Below are positions 1-7,822 of a DNA stretch of 26,315 bases, piece after piece. The notes beneath the pieces were generated by a model, which did not search any database, was not told the DNA's origin, and saw only the letters and a list, made by a program, of their open reading frames with translations. The stretch lies in contig DTSX01000041.1 in NCBI GenBank assembly GCA_012965065.1, positions 1 to 26,315 on the forward strand. The letters run 5' to 3'. Both the position numbers and the translations under genes were made by a program. Position 1 is the stretch's first letter. The number at the start of each line of letters is the position of its first letter. This DNA is from Gammaproteobacteria bacterium (lineage in GTDB: Bacteria; Pseudomonadota; Gammaproteobacteria; Steroidobacterales; UBA11654).

Positions 1-1907
1 AGTGCCTGGATGGTCATTAGCCTGGTTTTGACTTCTTCAACATCCGGTTGTTCATCACTGACAGGAAACATATCCGCCAGACCCGGCCAAAGTCTTTTTT
101 TGGCGCCTTCCGGATAATCGTAAAAACCCTTGCCATATTTTTTTCCCAATCGATCCTGTTCAACCAATTTTGCAGAGACCTTCCATCCAGAAGCCGGCTT
201 GTATGCATCTCCCATGTCTTCCACCGTTTGCAGATGAATTTTGTATCCGAGTTCAATGGATGTTTCGTCCTGTACTGCCAATGGCCCAACCGGATAGCCG
301 GCCTGGCGTGCAGCATTTTCAATCAGCGCCGGTGACACGCCTTCCATCAACATTGTATTGGCTTCATTGCAGGCGGTGCTGAACACTCTTGAAGTAAAGA
401 ACCCTCGACTGTCGTTGACGACAATCGGGGTTTTTCGGATTTGCTGGACGTAATCCAGTGCGACGGCAAGCGCCTGATCCGAGGTTTCTTTGCCGAGAAT
501 GATCTCCACCAGGGGCATTCTCTCCACCGGAGAGAAAAAATGCATGCCGATGAAACCTTCAGGCCGTGACGAAGATTCAGCAAGCCCGGTGATCGGCAGC
601 GTTGAGGTGTTGGATGCAAAAACGGTTTCCTCGGGTATCACCGCTTCGGTTTTCTGGGTCACGTCCGCCTTGATCTCCCTGTCTTCAAAGACCGCTTCAA
701 TAATCAGATCGCATGATGCCAGATCGTTGAAATCGGTGGTAACGGTTATCCTGTCGAGGACTTCTGCAGCTGCCTCGGTGGTCATCTTGCCTTTCTTTAC
801 TCTTTTTTCGAGGAATTTTTCCGTGTACTGCTTGCCTCTGGCAGCGAGTTCCTCGGTTGAATCGATGAGTACCACGTTCATGCCAGACCGGGCACTGACC
901 AAAGCAATACCGGATCCCATCATCCCAGCCCCGAGCATGCCCAAGGTGGTGACTTTTGTCTTCGCAAATCCTTCCGGGCGGGCACGTAGTTTGTCTGCCG
1001 ATTTCTTGTTGACAAACAAGGTTCGAATCATGTTGCCCGCGACTGGTCCTGCCAGGAGTTCGGCAAAGTAGTTGGTTTCAATGCGCAGCCCTGTATCAAT
1101 CGGCACCTGGCATCCTTCGTAAACGCAGGAGACAATTGAGATCGGTGCAGGGTAGTTGTGGTTTGTATTTTTCGCCACCAACGCGTTGGCGATCAAAAAC
1201 GTTTGGATGGTGCCAATGCGGTTGGCATCCAAGCCGCCGGGAATTTTAAACCCTTTTTTGTCCCAGGGCTGAACCGGATCGCCTTTGTCCTTGATCCAGG
1301 CTTTGGCTGTGTCAATCAATTCTTCCTGAGAAGCCAATGCATCAACAATGCCCATTGCCTTGGCCTGGGCGGGTTTGATATGCCTGCCTTGGGTCATCAG
1401 TTCCAGGGCCGCCTGGCACCCAATCATTCTCGGCAAGCGCTGGGTACCACCGGCTCCGGGCAACAGGCCGACCTGTACTTCAGGCAGTCCGAGCACGGCA
1501 TCCGGCCTATCGGCTGCCACCCGGTAATGGCAAGCGAGAGCAAGCTCCAGCCCACCACCAAGCGCGGTGCCATTGATGGCGGCTGCAAAAGGTTTGCCGC
1601 AAATCTCCATTTCCCGGTACAAGGTTTTAATGCTGTCCGGTCCACCAATGATTTTGGCCAATTCCGCGGCCCCCAATCCCGCCATTAAGGGCGACATCGA
1701 TTTGAGGTCGGCTCCGGCCATAAAATCATTTTTTGCAGAGGTTACAACAGCGCCGATAATTGCCTCGTCGCTGACAACTTTCTCGACACACTCCCGAAGA
1801 TCCTGTTGCAACTCGAGGGTAATGACATTCATCGGTTTGCCTTGGACATCAAGGCTGAGGACGGCAATGCCATCATTGCCTACATTCATAGTTACTGCTT
1901 TACTCAT
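1..1907 (-). CDS. fadJ: Multifunctional enoyl-CoA hydratase / 3-hydroxyacyl-CoA dehydrogenase, C-terminus cut by window edge
   Basis: Alpha subunit of the fatty-acid beta-oxidation complex: hydrates trans-2-enoyl-CoA and oxidises the L-3-hydroxyacyl-CoA with NAD. About 635 codons are present, reading off the low-coordinate edge; the family is about 700-715 residues, so roughly the last 70-80 are missing. The N-terminal half is a crotonase domain, with the oxyanion stretch INGTALGGGLELALA and the catalytic Glu in LPEVQVGLLPGAGGTQRLPR. The NAD-binding fold starts with LGAGMMGSGIA, and GMHFFSPVERMPLVEI carries the dehydrogenase His. The ATG at 1907 gives the expected N-terminus MSKAVTMNV. It lies 30 bases downstream of the thiolase stop and is surely co-transcribed with it. 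The thiolase-first order resembles fadIJ rather than fadBA, so the symbol is tentative; the enzyme class is secure. Confidence 0.93.
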   Translation of the reverse strand, partial: MSKAVTMNVGNDGIAVLSLDVQGKPMNVITLELQQDLRECVEKVVSDEAIIGAVVTSAKNDFMAGADLKSMSPLMAGLGAAELAKIIGGPDSIKTLYREMEICGKPFAAAINGTALGGGLELALACHYRVAADRPDAVLGLPEVQVGLLPGAGGTQRLPRMIGCQAALELMTQGRHIKPAQAKAMGIVDALASQEELIDTAKAWIKDKGDPVQPWDKKGFKIPGGLDANRIGTIQTFLIANALVAKNTNHNYPAPISIVSCVYEGCQVPIDTGLRIETNYFAELLAGPVAGNMIRTLFVNKKSADKLRARPEGFAKTKVTTLGMLGAGMMGSGIALVSARSGMNVVLIDSTEELAARGKQYTEKFLEKRVKKGKMTTEAAAEVLDRITVTTDFNDLASCDLIIEAVFEDREIKADVTQKTEAVIPEETVFASNTSTLPITGLAESSSRPEGFIGMHFFSPVERMPLVEIILGKETSDQALAVALDYVQQIRKTPIVVNDSRGFFTSRVFSTACNEANTMLMEGVSPALIENAARQAGYPVGPLAVQDETSIELGYKIHLQTVEDMGDAYKPASGWKVSAKLVEQDRLGKKYGKGFYDYPEGAKKRLWPGLADMFPVSDEQPDVEEVKTRLMTIQA

Positions 1908-1937
1908 GGTGAATTGCCTTATTTAATTATAGGAGGT

Positions 1938-3146
1938 CTAAACGCGTTCGACGATGGTTGCGGTGCCCATCCCGCCGCCAATACACAAATTGACCAGGCC
2001 GATGTTGAGATCACGTCGCTCCAATTCATCAACCAAAGTTCCAAGTACCATCGCCCCGGTTGCTCCCAAGGGATGCCCCATGGCAATAGCCCCGCCGTTA
2101 ACGTTGATTTGCTCGTGGGGAATATCCAGTTCCTGCATGAATCTGAGGACCACAGCAGCGAAAGCTTCATTCAATTCAAACAGATCAATGTCGTCTTTCG
2201 TCATGCCGCATCGCTTGAGCACTTTTTTTGCCGAGGGGCCGGGGCCGGTGAGCATGATGGTAGGCTCGGTTCCTGTAGACGCAAACCCTACAATTTTTGC
2301 CTTGGGCTGTAAACCCAGTGCATCACCCACTTCCTTGGAACCCACGAGTACTGCGGCAGCTCCGTCAACGATGACACTGGAGTTGCCGGCGTGGTGAACG
2401 TGTTCGATGCGTTCAATTTCCGGGTAGCGCTGGATGGCAATGGAATCAAAACCAAAATTCGCACCCATCTGGGCAAAAGAAGGTTTTAGTTTGGCGAGAT
2501 CCTCCATCGTCGTGCCCATGCGGATTGCCTCGTCATGATCCAACAGGGTTTCGCCCAATTGGTCTTTTACCGGGACAATGGAGTTGTCAAAATAACCGCT
2601 GTCCCGTGCGTGGGAGGCCCGTTTCTGGCTTTCCACGGCATAAGCATCCACGTCTTCCCTGTTAAAACCGTGTTTCGTGGCAACCAGATCCGCACTGATG
2701 CCCTGGGGGATGAAATACGAATCATAAGCCACCTGGGGGTCGACTGCCATGGCCCCGCCGACAGAACTCATGGGGATTCTCGACATCGATTCGAGGCCGC
2801 CGCCAATGCACATGTCTGACATCCCGGCCATCACCTGGGCAGAAGCTGAATTGACTGCTTCCAGCCCTGAGGCGCAAAAACGATTCAATTGCTTGCCCGG
2901 TACAGTCTGGTCATAGCCTGCATTTATCGCCCCGATCCTGGCAGGGTTTGAGCCTTGTTCGCCCTGGGTGTGAACAACCCCTAGAACGATGTCGTCGACA
3001 CGGCTGGTATCGAGATCATTTCTATCCTTGATTGCCTCAAGTACCTGGGTCACCAGCTCCACTGGGGTGACTTCGTGCAAGGATCCGTTGGGTTTGCCGC
3101 GTCCTCTTGGTGTTCTCACGTGGTCGTAAATAAATGCGTCGGTCAT
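1938..3146 (-). CDS. Acetyl-CoA C-acyltransferase (thiolase)
   Basis: Thiolase catalysing the last beta-oxidation step, thiolytic cleavage of 3-ketoacyl-CoA, and the partner of the downstream multifunctional enzyme. At 402 residues it has normal length. The nucleophilic Cys is C91 in NRFCASGLEAV, the catalytic His is H358 in GGAIAMGHPLGATGA, and the C-terminal acid/base Cys is C388 in NLCIGGGMGTA, so all the catalytic residues are there. The ATG at 3146 is preceded by AGGTG at a good distance. It is first in a minus-strand operon and diverges from the FabG-like SDR across a 166-base intergenic region. It could serve FadA, FadI or a dedicated catabolic route; sequence alone does not separate these, so no symbol is given. 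Confidence 0.93.
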   Translation of the reverse strand: MTDAFIYDHVRTPRGRGKPNGSLHEVTPVELVTQVLEAIKDRNDLDTSRVDDIVLGVVHTQGEQGSNPARIGAINAGYDQTVPGKQLNRFCASGLEAVNSASAQVMAGMSDMCIGGGLESMSRIPMSSVGGAMAVDPQVAYDSYFIPQGISADLVATKHGFNREDVDAYAVESQKRASHARDSGYFDNSIVPVKDQLGETLLDHDEAIRMGTTMEDLAKLKPSFAQMGANFGFDSIAIQRYPEIERIEHVHHAGNSSVIVDGAAAVLVGSKEVGDALGLQPKAKIVGFASTGTEPTIMLTGPGPSAKKVLKRCGMTKDDIDLFELNEAFAAVVLRFMQELDIPHEQINVNGGAIAMGHPLGATGAMVLGTLVDELERRDLNIGLVNLCIGGGMGTATIVERV

Positions 3147-3312
3147 ATTGCACCTGCTTGGTTGGTAATTTTATTATGGTGATATTACTAGAATTGACTT
3201 TTAAACGAAATGAAATGGGCCATATTCTTCCCCGACAAACACAGCATTCACTGCAACAGTAACTGGATTTTCGGGTACAATTCACTTTCCATAAATTAAA
3301 TGCGAGGCAAAA
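3147..3312. promoter_or_regulatory. Divergent control region between thiolase and SDR genes
   Basis: This 166-base, AT-rich region separates the minus-strand beta-oxidation genes from the plus-strand SDR genes and must hold both promoters. A -35-like TTGACT lies at 3194-3199 and a -10-like TACAAT at 3276-3281 on the plus strand, but neither has a well-placed partner. I saw no clear FadR- or PsrA-type palindrome. Promoter presence is inferred from gene layout. Confidence 0.4.
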
Positions 3313-4074
3313 ATGGACATCGAAAACAAGGCAATCATTATCACTGGCGCAGCCAGAGGCTTGGGTGCCGCAATGGCAAAACGCCTGGCCACACACAAAT
3401 GCAAATTGGGTCTCATAGACTTAGAGCAAGAGAGCATGAATGATACCAAGGAGGCCTGTGAGGCTGTGGGAGCCAAGGTTATGACTTATGCTGCAGATGT
3501 TACCCGTGAAGAAGATGTGGTCTCTACATACAGGCAGATTGTTGCCGATCTTGGTCCGTTGTATGGAGCGATTAACAATGCCGGGATTACCCGCGACGCA
3601 CTTCTGGTCAAATTCAAGGACGGGAAATTTGAGAAAAAAATGTCCCTTGAAGATTGGCAGGCAGTCATCAATGTCAATTTGACTGGGGTATTTCTCTCTG
3701 GCAGAGAAGCCGCTCAGCTGATGATAGAATCCGGCACCAAGGGGGTTATTATCAACATTTCCAGTATCGCCAGGCATGGCAATTTTGGGCAAACCAATTA
3801 CTCAGCAACCAAGGCAGGTGTTCAGGCAATGGCTGTGGTCTGGGCTAAAGAGCTGTCGCGTTATGGCATCCGGGTGAATGCGATAGCACCTGGGTTTATC
3901 AACACGGAAATGGTTGCCGCGATGCCTGATAAGGTGAAAGAGAACATTGCAGCGACGATTCCTTTGAAGCGCATAGGTGAACCCGATGAAGTTGCCGAAG
4001 CAGCAGAGTTTATTTTTCAAAATGATTACTTTTCTGGACGATGCATCGACCTCGATGGTGCATCAAGGATGTAG
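3313..4074 (+). CDS. FabG-like short-chain dehydrogenase/reductase
   Basis: Classical SDR of 253 residues, most like 3-oxoacyl-ACP/CoA reductases (FabG/PhaB style). The nucleotide-binding TGAARGLG is at residues 11-18 and NNAG at about 88-91. The catalytic set is Ser150, Tyr163 and Lys167 in TNYSATKAG, followed by the PGFINTEM loop. The ATG at 3313 has AGG five bases upstream. A short insertion (FKDGKFEKKMSLEDWQ) after the NNAG motif is typical of some quinone- or acyl-CoA-linked SDRs. It is divergent from the beta-oxidation operon and 28 bases upstream of a second SDR, so a role in acyl-CoA or lipid metabolism is plausible. The exact substrate cannot be read from sequence. Confidence 0.9.
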   Translation: MDIENKAIIITGAARGLGAAMAKRLATHKCKLGLIDLEQESMNDTKEACEAVGAKVMTYAADVTREEDVVSTYRQIVADLGPLYGAINNAGITRDALLVKFKDGKFEKKMSLEDWQAVINVNLTGVFLSGREAAQLMIESGTKGVIINISSIARHGNFGQTNYSATKAGVQAMAVVWAKELSRYGIRVNAIAPGFINTEMVAAMPDKVKENIAATIPLKRIGEPDEVAEAAEFIFQNDYFSGRCIDLDGASRM

Positions 4075-4102
4075 TCAATCTTTGCACTAAATTGAGGTTT
4101 CC

Positions 4103-4912
4103 ATGGCTAATGTTGTCATAACAGGAAGTACCAAAGGCCTTGGCAAGGGGCTTGCCGATGCCTTTGCCCGACTGGGACACAACGTTGTTATTACCAGCAG
4201 ACGGCAGGCAGACATTGCAACTGTCACCCAGGAAATTAATAAGAAATCGGAAGGCCAAATCATCGGTCAAGTCTGTGATATTTCTGATAAAAAACAAGTT
4301 GAAGCCCTGTGGGATTTGGCAAAAACTGAATTTGGCTCTGTTGATTATTGGATCAATAATGCCGGGTATGCCTCAGGCCAGAGTCCAATCCACAAGATCC
4401 CGGAAAATCTCATACACAGCATGATTGACACCAATTCACTGGGAACCCTTTTCTGCTCACAAGTTGCGATAACCGGCTTCAGAAAACAAGGTTCCGGTCG
4501 CTTGTATAACGTGCTTGGGGGAAGCTTTGATGGCAAACGAATCATCAAAGGTATGGGTGTCTACAGTTCAACCAAGGCAAGCATCAATGTCCTGACAAAA
4601 TACCTGGTTGCCGAAAATAAAAATACCAACATCATTGTCGGCAGCATCAGCCCTGGAATCCTGATCACTGAAAATTGGCTTAACGAACAGAAACGGCTAT
4701 CCCCTGAGGCCTGGAAAAAGATCAGACCCACGATCAACATGATTGCTGATCAGGTTGAAACTGCCACACCTTGGATCGTTGATCAGATGATCGAGAATAC
4801 AAAAAGTGGGAAACGCATCGCATGGCTCACACCCTGGAAAATCATCAGCAGAGTTATCCAAGCAAAATTGTTTGGCAAAAAAAGAGACCTGTTCTCGAGA
4901 CACGGTTTATAA
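4103..4912 (+). CDS. SDR resembling chlorophyll b reductase (NYC1/NOL-type)
   Basis: NAD(P)-dependent SDR of 269 residues. TGSTKGLG is at 7-14, the unusual WINNAG at 83-88, and the catalytic set is about Ser141, Tyr154 and Lys158 (VYSSTKAS). Several features recall plant NYC1/NOL, aligned from memory: the start VVITGSTKGLGKGLA, YWINNAG, the SISPGILITE loop, and the basic C-terminal tail WLTPWKIISRVIQAKLFGKK, which matches the IRFLT-IKAY-IFSR tail of NOL. These plant enzymes reduce the C7-formyl of chlorophyll b. Bacterial members of this SDR branch exist without known chlorophyll substrates, so function is open. A GAGG motif precedes the ATG; the arsC start follows 6 bases after the stop. The RCCR homologue about 3 kb away makes the resemblance more notable. 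Confidence 0.72.
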   Translation: MANVVITGSTKGLGKGLADAFARLGHNVVITSRRQADIATVTQEINKKSEGQIIGQVCDISDKKQVEALWDLAKTEFGSVDYWINNAGYASGQSPIHKIPENLIHSMIDTNSLGTLFCSQVAITGFRKQGSGRLYNVLGGSFDGKRIIKGMGVYSSTKASINVLTKYLVAENKNTNIIVGSISPGILITENWLNEQKRLSPEAWKKIRPTINMIADQVETATPWIVDQMIENTKSGKRIAWLTPWKIISRVIQAKLFGKKRDLFSRHGL

Positions 4913-4918
4913 ATCACG

Positions 4919-5266
4919 GTGTCCGTCACTATCTTCCACAACCCACGTTGCAGCAAGTCAAGAAGCAGTCTTGCAATACTGAACGAGCAAGGCTTGGAAC
5001 CGGAAATAAGACTCTATCTTGACAATCCACCGACAGCAGGCGAATTGAAATCCATACTGGCGATGTTAAACATCCCTGCCAGAAACCTGTTAAGACGGGG
5101 AGAGTCGGAGTACAAATTGCTGAACCTGGCCGACCCAGATGTCTCAGAAATAGACATTATTAAAGCGATGACAGAGTACCCAAGGTTAATTGAGCGACCC
5201 ATCGTGATCAAGGACGGCAAAGCTGTGATTGGTCGCCCACCTGAAAAAATATTAAGCCTTTTCTAG
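4919..5266 (+). CDS. arsC: ArsC/Spx-family arsenate reductase (glutaredoxin-dependent)
   Basis: Thioredoxin-fold protein of 115 residues, the usual ArsC length. The catalytic Cys is C11 in FHNPRCSKSRSSLA. The C-terminal signature YPRLIERPIVI followed by VIGRPPEKIL supplies the arginines that bind the arsenate oxyanion in this family. It would reduce arsenate to arsenite with glutaredoxin and glutathione. The start is GTG at 4919, 6 bases after the NYC1-like SDR stop, with no strong ribosome-binding site, so translation is probably coupled. No arsB/acr3 or arsR lies beside it, which fits the solitary YffB/ArsC-like proteins whose true substrate is often uncertain. Confidence 0.88.
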   Translation: MSVTIFHNPRCSKSRSSLAILNEQGLEPEIRLYLDNPPTAGELKSILAMLNIPARNLLRRGESEYKLLNLADPDVSEIDIIKAMTEYPRLIERPIVIKDGKAVIGRPPEKILSLF

Positions 5267-5310
5267 ATGGGTGCGTGATAGATAGCATCACTTGAGCAGC
5301 ATTTATCTCT

Positions 5311-5628
5311 CTACTCTTCCGGGGCTATTTCCAAGCGTATCCCATCCATGTCTTCGGTCAGATCAATCTGGCAAGTCAGGCGGGATTGGTCCTCCCTGAA
5401 CGATTCCAAATCCTCGAGCAATTCAATTTCATCCTCCTCCCTCGGCAGCAGTGAAGAAGCCCATGGTTCCTCGATATAACAGTGGCAGGTGGCACAGGAA
5501 CACATACCACCGCAGAGAGCCAAAACACCATTGTCCAAGTCTCTCAAGGTTTCCATTATGGGCAGCCCTACTTGGCCTTCTACTTCCAGCTCCTCGCCTT
5601 CACTATCGGTAACGTATATCGTGGTCAT
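5311..5628 (-). CDS. Adrenodoxin-type [2Fe-2S] ferredoxin
   Basis: Small electron carrier of 105 residues. The cluster ligands are Cys39, Cys45 and Cys48 in the C-x5-C-x2-C pattern CGGMCSCATC, plus Cys86 in RLTCQ, as in adrenodoxin/ISC-type ferredoxins. Two further cysteines (C43, C50) are in the loop. The start at 5628 is chosen because AAGG sits just upstream and the protein then begins MTTIYVTDSEG like its relatives; the reading frame stays open further upstream but gives an unlikely N-terminus. It lies 125 bases downstream of the sensor kinase in the same direction. The RCCR/bilin reductase family draws electrons from ferredoxin, so it is a candidate donor for the RCCR-like protein. It could equally serve a P450 or other enzyme elsewhere. 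Confidence 0.9.
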   Translation of the reverse strand: MTTIYVTDSEGEELEVEGQVGLPIMETLRDLDNGVLALCGGMCSCATCHCYIEEPWASSLLPREEDEIELLEDLESFREDQSRLTCQIDLTEDMDGIRLEIAPEE

Positions 5629-5704
5629 ATCCTTGTCTGGTACACATCTGGCACATATGCTAAATAAAAATACAGAGGGGATTAGAACATAGAATCTGTT
5701 GAAA

Positions 5705-5718
5705 TGCCACCGGCGGCA
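5705..5718. promoter_or_regulatory. Near-perfect 14-base palindrome upstream of ferredoxin gene
   Basis: TGCCACCGGCGGCA pairs at six of seven positions with itself and lies in the 125-base gap between the kinase stop and the ferredoxin start. There is no T-run, so it is not a terminator; an operator is possible. No well-spaced promoter was recognised beside it. Confidence 0.25.
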
Positions 5719-5753
5719 AGAGGGCAAACTACCAACATTATTGAAACAATTGA

Positions 5754-7124
5754 CTAAGCGTTGTCCATTTGATTTTGTCGTTTCGGTATTGTTACAGCAA
5801 CCACGGCTCCCGTCTCTTCATGATTCTCAATGGCAATGGTGCCCTGATGCGCCTCAACTATTTGTTTGCAAAGATAAAGTCCGAGACCAAAACCACCACT
5901 TTGCCGGCTTCTGGATTGACCGGGTCTGTAAAACGGTTCGGTAACTTTGGTCAAGTCTTCTTTGCTTAAACCAGGGCCAAAATCCCTGATCTTAATTTCG
6001 TAGGTGTGCTCCATTTGCTCGACCCTGATTTGGATGGGTTCACCTTCAGCGGGGTTGTAGCGGATCGCGTTTTCCAAAATGTTTTTAATCATGACCTCAA
6101 ACAAGGTTTTATCTGCCTCAACCTGTGCTGCACGGTCCAATGGAATGAACGCTATATTTGACTTGGACAGAAAACCACTTTTTTGAATCATCTGACCGAT
6201 CATCTCACTGAGCTCAAAGAGCTCAAGCTTTAATTTCTTGTGCCCATAGTTTATTGCCTCGCTGTCCAACAAATTGGCAATGATTGTTTCCATGGCATTG
6301 ATTTCATTCAATAAATCTTCTTTAATTTTCGAATCTTCCAACAACTCCACTTCCAGCCTGGCGCGTGTCAGCGGCGATCTCAACTCATGGCTGACCCCCA
6401 AGTTCAATCGTTGTTTTGCTGCCAGCATTTCTTGGACATTGACAGCCAACTGGTTGATTTTCTCAGCCAGGGAACCCAGTTCATCTTTCTGTTTTACGTC
6501 GATCCGGTATTCCAAATGTCCCTGACCAATCTGATTGGCTCCTTCTTCGATCAATTTGATGGGCCTGAAAATTCTTTGGACCAGTGCATAACAAATCAAA
6601 AGAATCAGCAGTGTGATGGCAATAATTGCTTCAACGATGTAGGTTCGCTGGACCGCTACTGACATTTTTGGGGTCACCAAAAAAATAGTGTAGTCACCAT
6701 ACGGGATTTTGGCATAGGTTCTATTTTTGTATCGGGCAGCCTCCACTCCCTCACGCGAAGGCGCTCTTCCTTCGGCAATATCAGCCTTGATTTTAGCCAC
6801 GTTCAAAGTGCTCAATTCAAAGTTAATCGCATCGGTGATAATAAATTGAGGCGAAGAGGTCCAGTCCAAATCTGTGCCCACTATTTTCATGTCAAAGGGC
6901 ATTTGACCGACAACCTCTTCTGCTTTGCCTGTGTTGGGTGGGTATTGGATGTCCTCCAACATGTAATCGTAGTAACTGGTTTGGTAGTAACCGATCGTTT
7001 CTCTCAGTTCGTCTGCACCAATCAAATACCGTATGCCAACCGTGAGCCCGTAGAGGTAGGCTACCGCGGTTACGAAAAAAACCAGGGTTACTTTTACAGA
7101 CAGCGACTGGAAGGGTTTTTTCAT
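5754..7124 (-). CDS. Sensor histidine kinase of a two-component system
   Basis: Inner-membrane sensor kinase of 456 residues. Membrane segments are at about 10-30 and 162-184, enclosing a periplasmic sensor region of about 130 residues with no motif I recognise. HAMP follows at about 183-235. The phospho-accepting His246 lies in GVSHELRSPLTRARLE. The ATP-binding domain has the N box KNILENAIRYNPAE, DFGPGLS and GGFGLGLYL, so it should be active. Its ATG overlaps the response regulator stop by four bases (ATGA), indicating translational coupling. It is third in an operon whose first gene encodes the RCCR homologue. The ligand is unknown; the periplasmic domain rather than a PAS/GAF pocket appears to be the sensor. 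Confidence 0.93.
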   Translation of the reverse strand: MKKPFQSLSVKVTLVFFVTAVAYLYGLTVGIRYLIGADELRETIGYYQTSYYDYMLEDIQYPPNTGKAEEVVGQMPFDMKIVGTDLDWTSSPQFIITDAINFELSTLNVAKIKADIAEGRAPSREGVEAARYKNRTYAKIPYGDYTIFLVTPKMSVAVQRTYIVEAIIAITLLILLICYALVQRIFRPIKLIEEGANQIGQGHLEYRIDVKQKDELGSLAEKINQLAVNVQEMLAAKQRLNLGVSHELRSPLTRARLEVELLEDSKIKEDLLNEINAMETIIANLLDSEAINYGHKKLKLELFELSEMIGQMIQKSGFLSKSNIAFIPLDRAAQVEADKTLFEVMIKNILENAIRYNPAEGEPIQIRVEQMEHTYEIKIRDFGPGLSKEDLTKVTEPFYRPGQSRSRQSGGFGLGLYLCKQIVEAHQGTIAIENHEETGAVVAVTIPKRQNQMDNA

Positions 7125-7816
7125 GCTTCCAACGTCGGTTTGTTCCCGGGTAGAAACATGTAACCTTTACCCCATATAGTTTTTATAAATTTTGGTTCTT
7201 TGGGATTGGCTTCTATCTTGTGTCGCAATCTGCTGATCAAAATGTCGATTGATCGAGAAAAGATCTTGGCTTCAATGCCCCTGAGGTGTTTGAGAATGTC
7301 ATCTCGTGAAAACAATGTGCTTGGGCTTGCGAGCAGCAACTCCAGCAACTCAAACTCCATGTTGGTCAGACTCAATATTTGTCCATCCATGCTGATCTCT
7401 CTGCGGATCGCGTTAACCGCAAATACGTCTTGTCGGTAATGAGCCTCACCCTGATCGGTGACTCGTCTGAAGAGGCTGTGAATTCGAGCAACCAATTCTC
7501 TCGGTTCGAACGGTTTGGCGATATAGTCATCTGCACCCATGTCCAAGCCTTTGATCCGGTCAAATGATTCGCCTCTGGCACTGAGCATAATGATGGGGAT
7601 TTTATGCTTCTTTCTGATGCCTGAGCATACCTCGAATCCATCCATCTTTGGCATCATTACATCCAAGATAACCAAGTCCGGCTGATGCTCTGCAATCAGG
7701 TCAAGGGCGCGGGTTGGTTCCGTTGTGGAATTTAGCTCGATCTCAAATTTTGTTAAGTAATTGCCCAGTAAATTGGCCAATTTGGCATCGTCATCAATGA
7801 GTAGGGCTTTGAGCAT
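7121..7816 (-). CDS. OmpR/PhoB-family response regulator
   Basis: DNA-binding response regulator of 231 residues. The receiver domain has the acidic pocket IDDDAK, phospho-acceptor Asp52 in LVILDVMMPKMDG, Ser79 and Lys101 (ADDYIAKPFEPRE). A winged-helix domain spans about 130-225, ending SIDILISRLRHKIEANP and IKTIWGKGYMF. The partner kinase overlaps its 3' end by four bases. Its start is only 6 bases after the RCCR-like stop, with no clear ribosome-binding site, so it is expected to be translated by coupling. Likely targets include its own operon; the dyad at 8706-8728 is the most obvious nearby candidate site, but this is inference. Confidence 0.95.
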   Translation of the reverse strand: MLKALLIDDDAKLANLLGNYLTKFEIELNSTTEPTRALDLIAEHQPDLVILDVMMPKMDGFEVCSGIRKKHKIPIIMLSARGESFDRIKGLDMGADDYIAKPFEPRELVARIHSLFRRVTDQGEAHYRQDVFAVNAIRREISMDGQILSLTNMEFELLELLLASPSTLFSRDDILKHLRGIEAKIFSRSIDILISRLRHKIEANPKEPKFIKTIWGKGYMFLPGNKPTLEA

Positions 7817-7822
7817 AGCAAT

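Noticed and set aside
490..1071. Long plus-strand open frame of 193 codons
   Set aside because: It lies antisense to the well-supported fadJ-type gene and gives a Ser-rich, unfamiliar protein with no ribosome-binding site.
1931..1956. AGGAGG on the plus strand followed by ATG at 1954
   Set aside because: The spacing is about 17 bases and the frame is antisense to the thiolase; the AGGAGG falls in the short gap between two minus-strand genes by chance.
5275..5291. GTGAT/ATCAC hairpin between arsC and the ferredoxin gene as a bidirectional terminator
   Set aside because: The stem is five bases with a 7-base loop and no T-run on either side.
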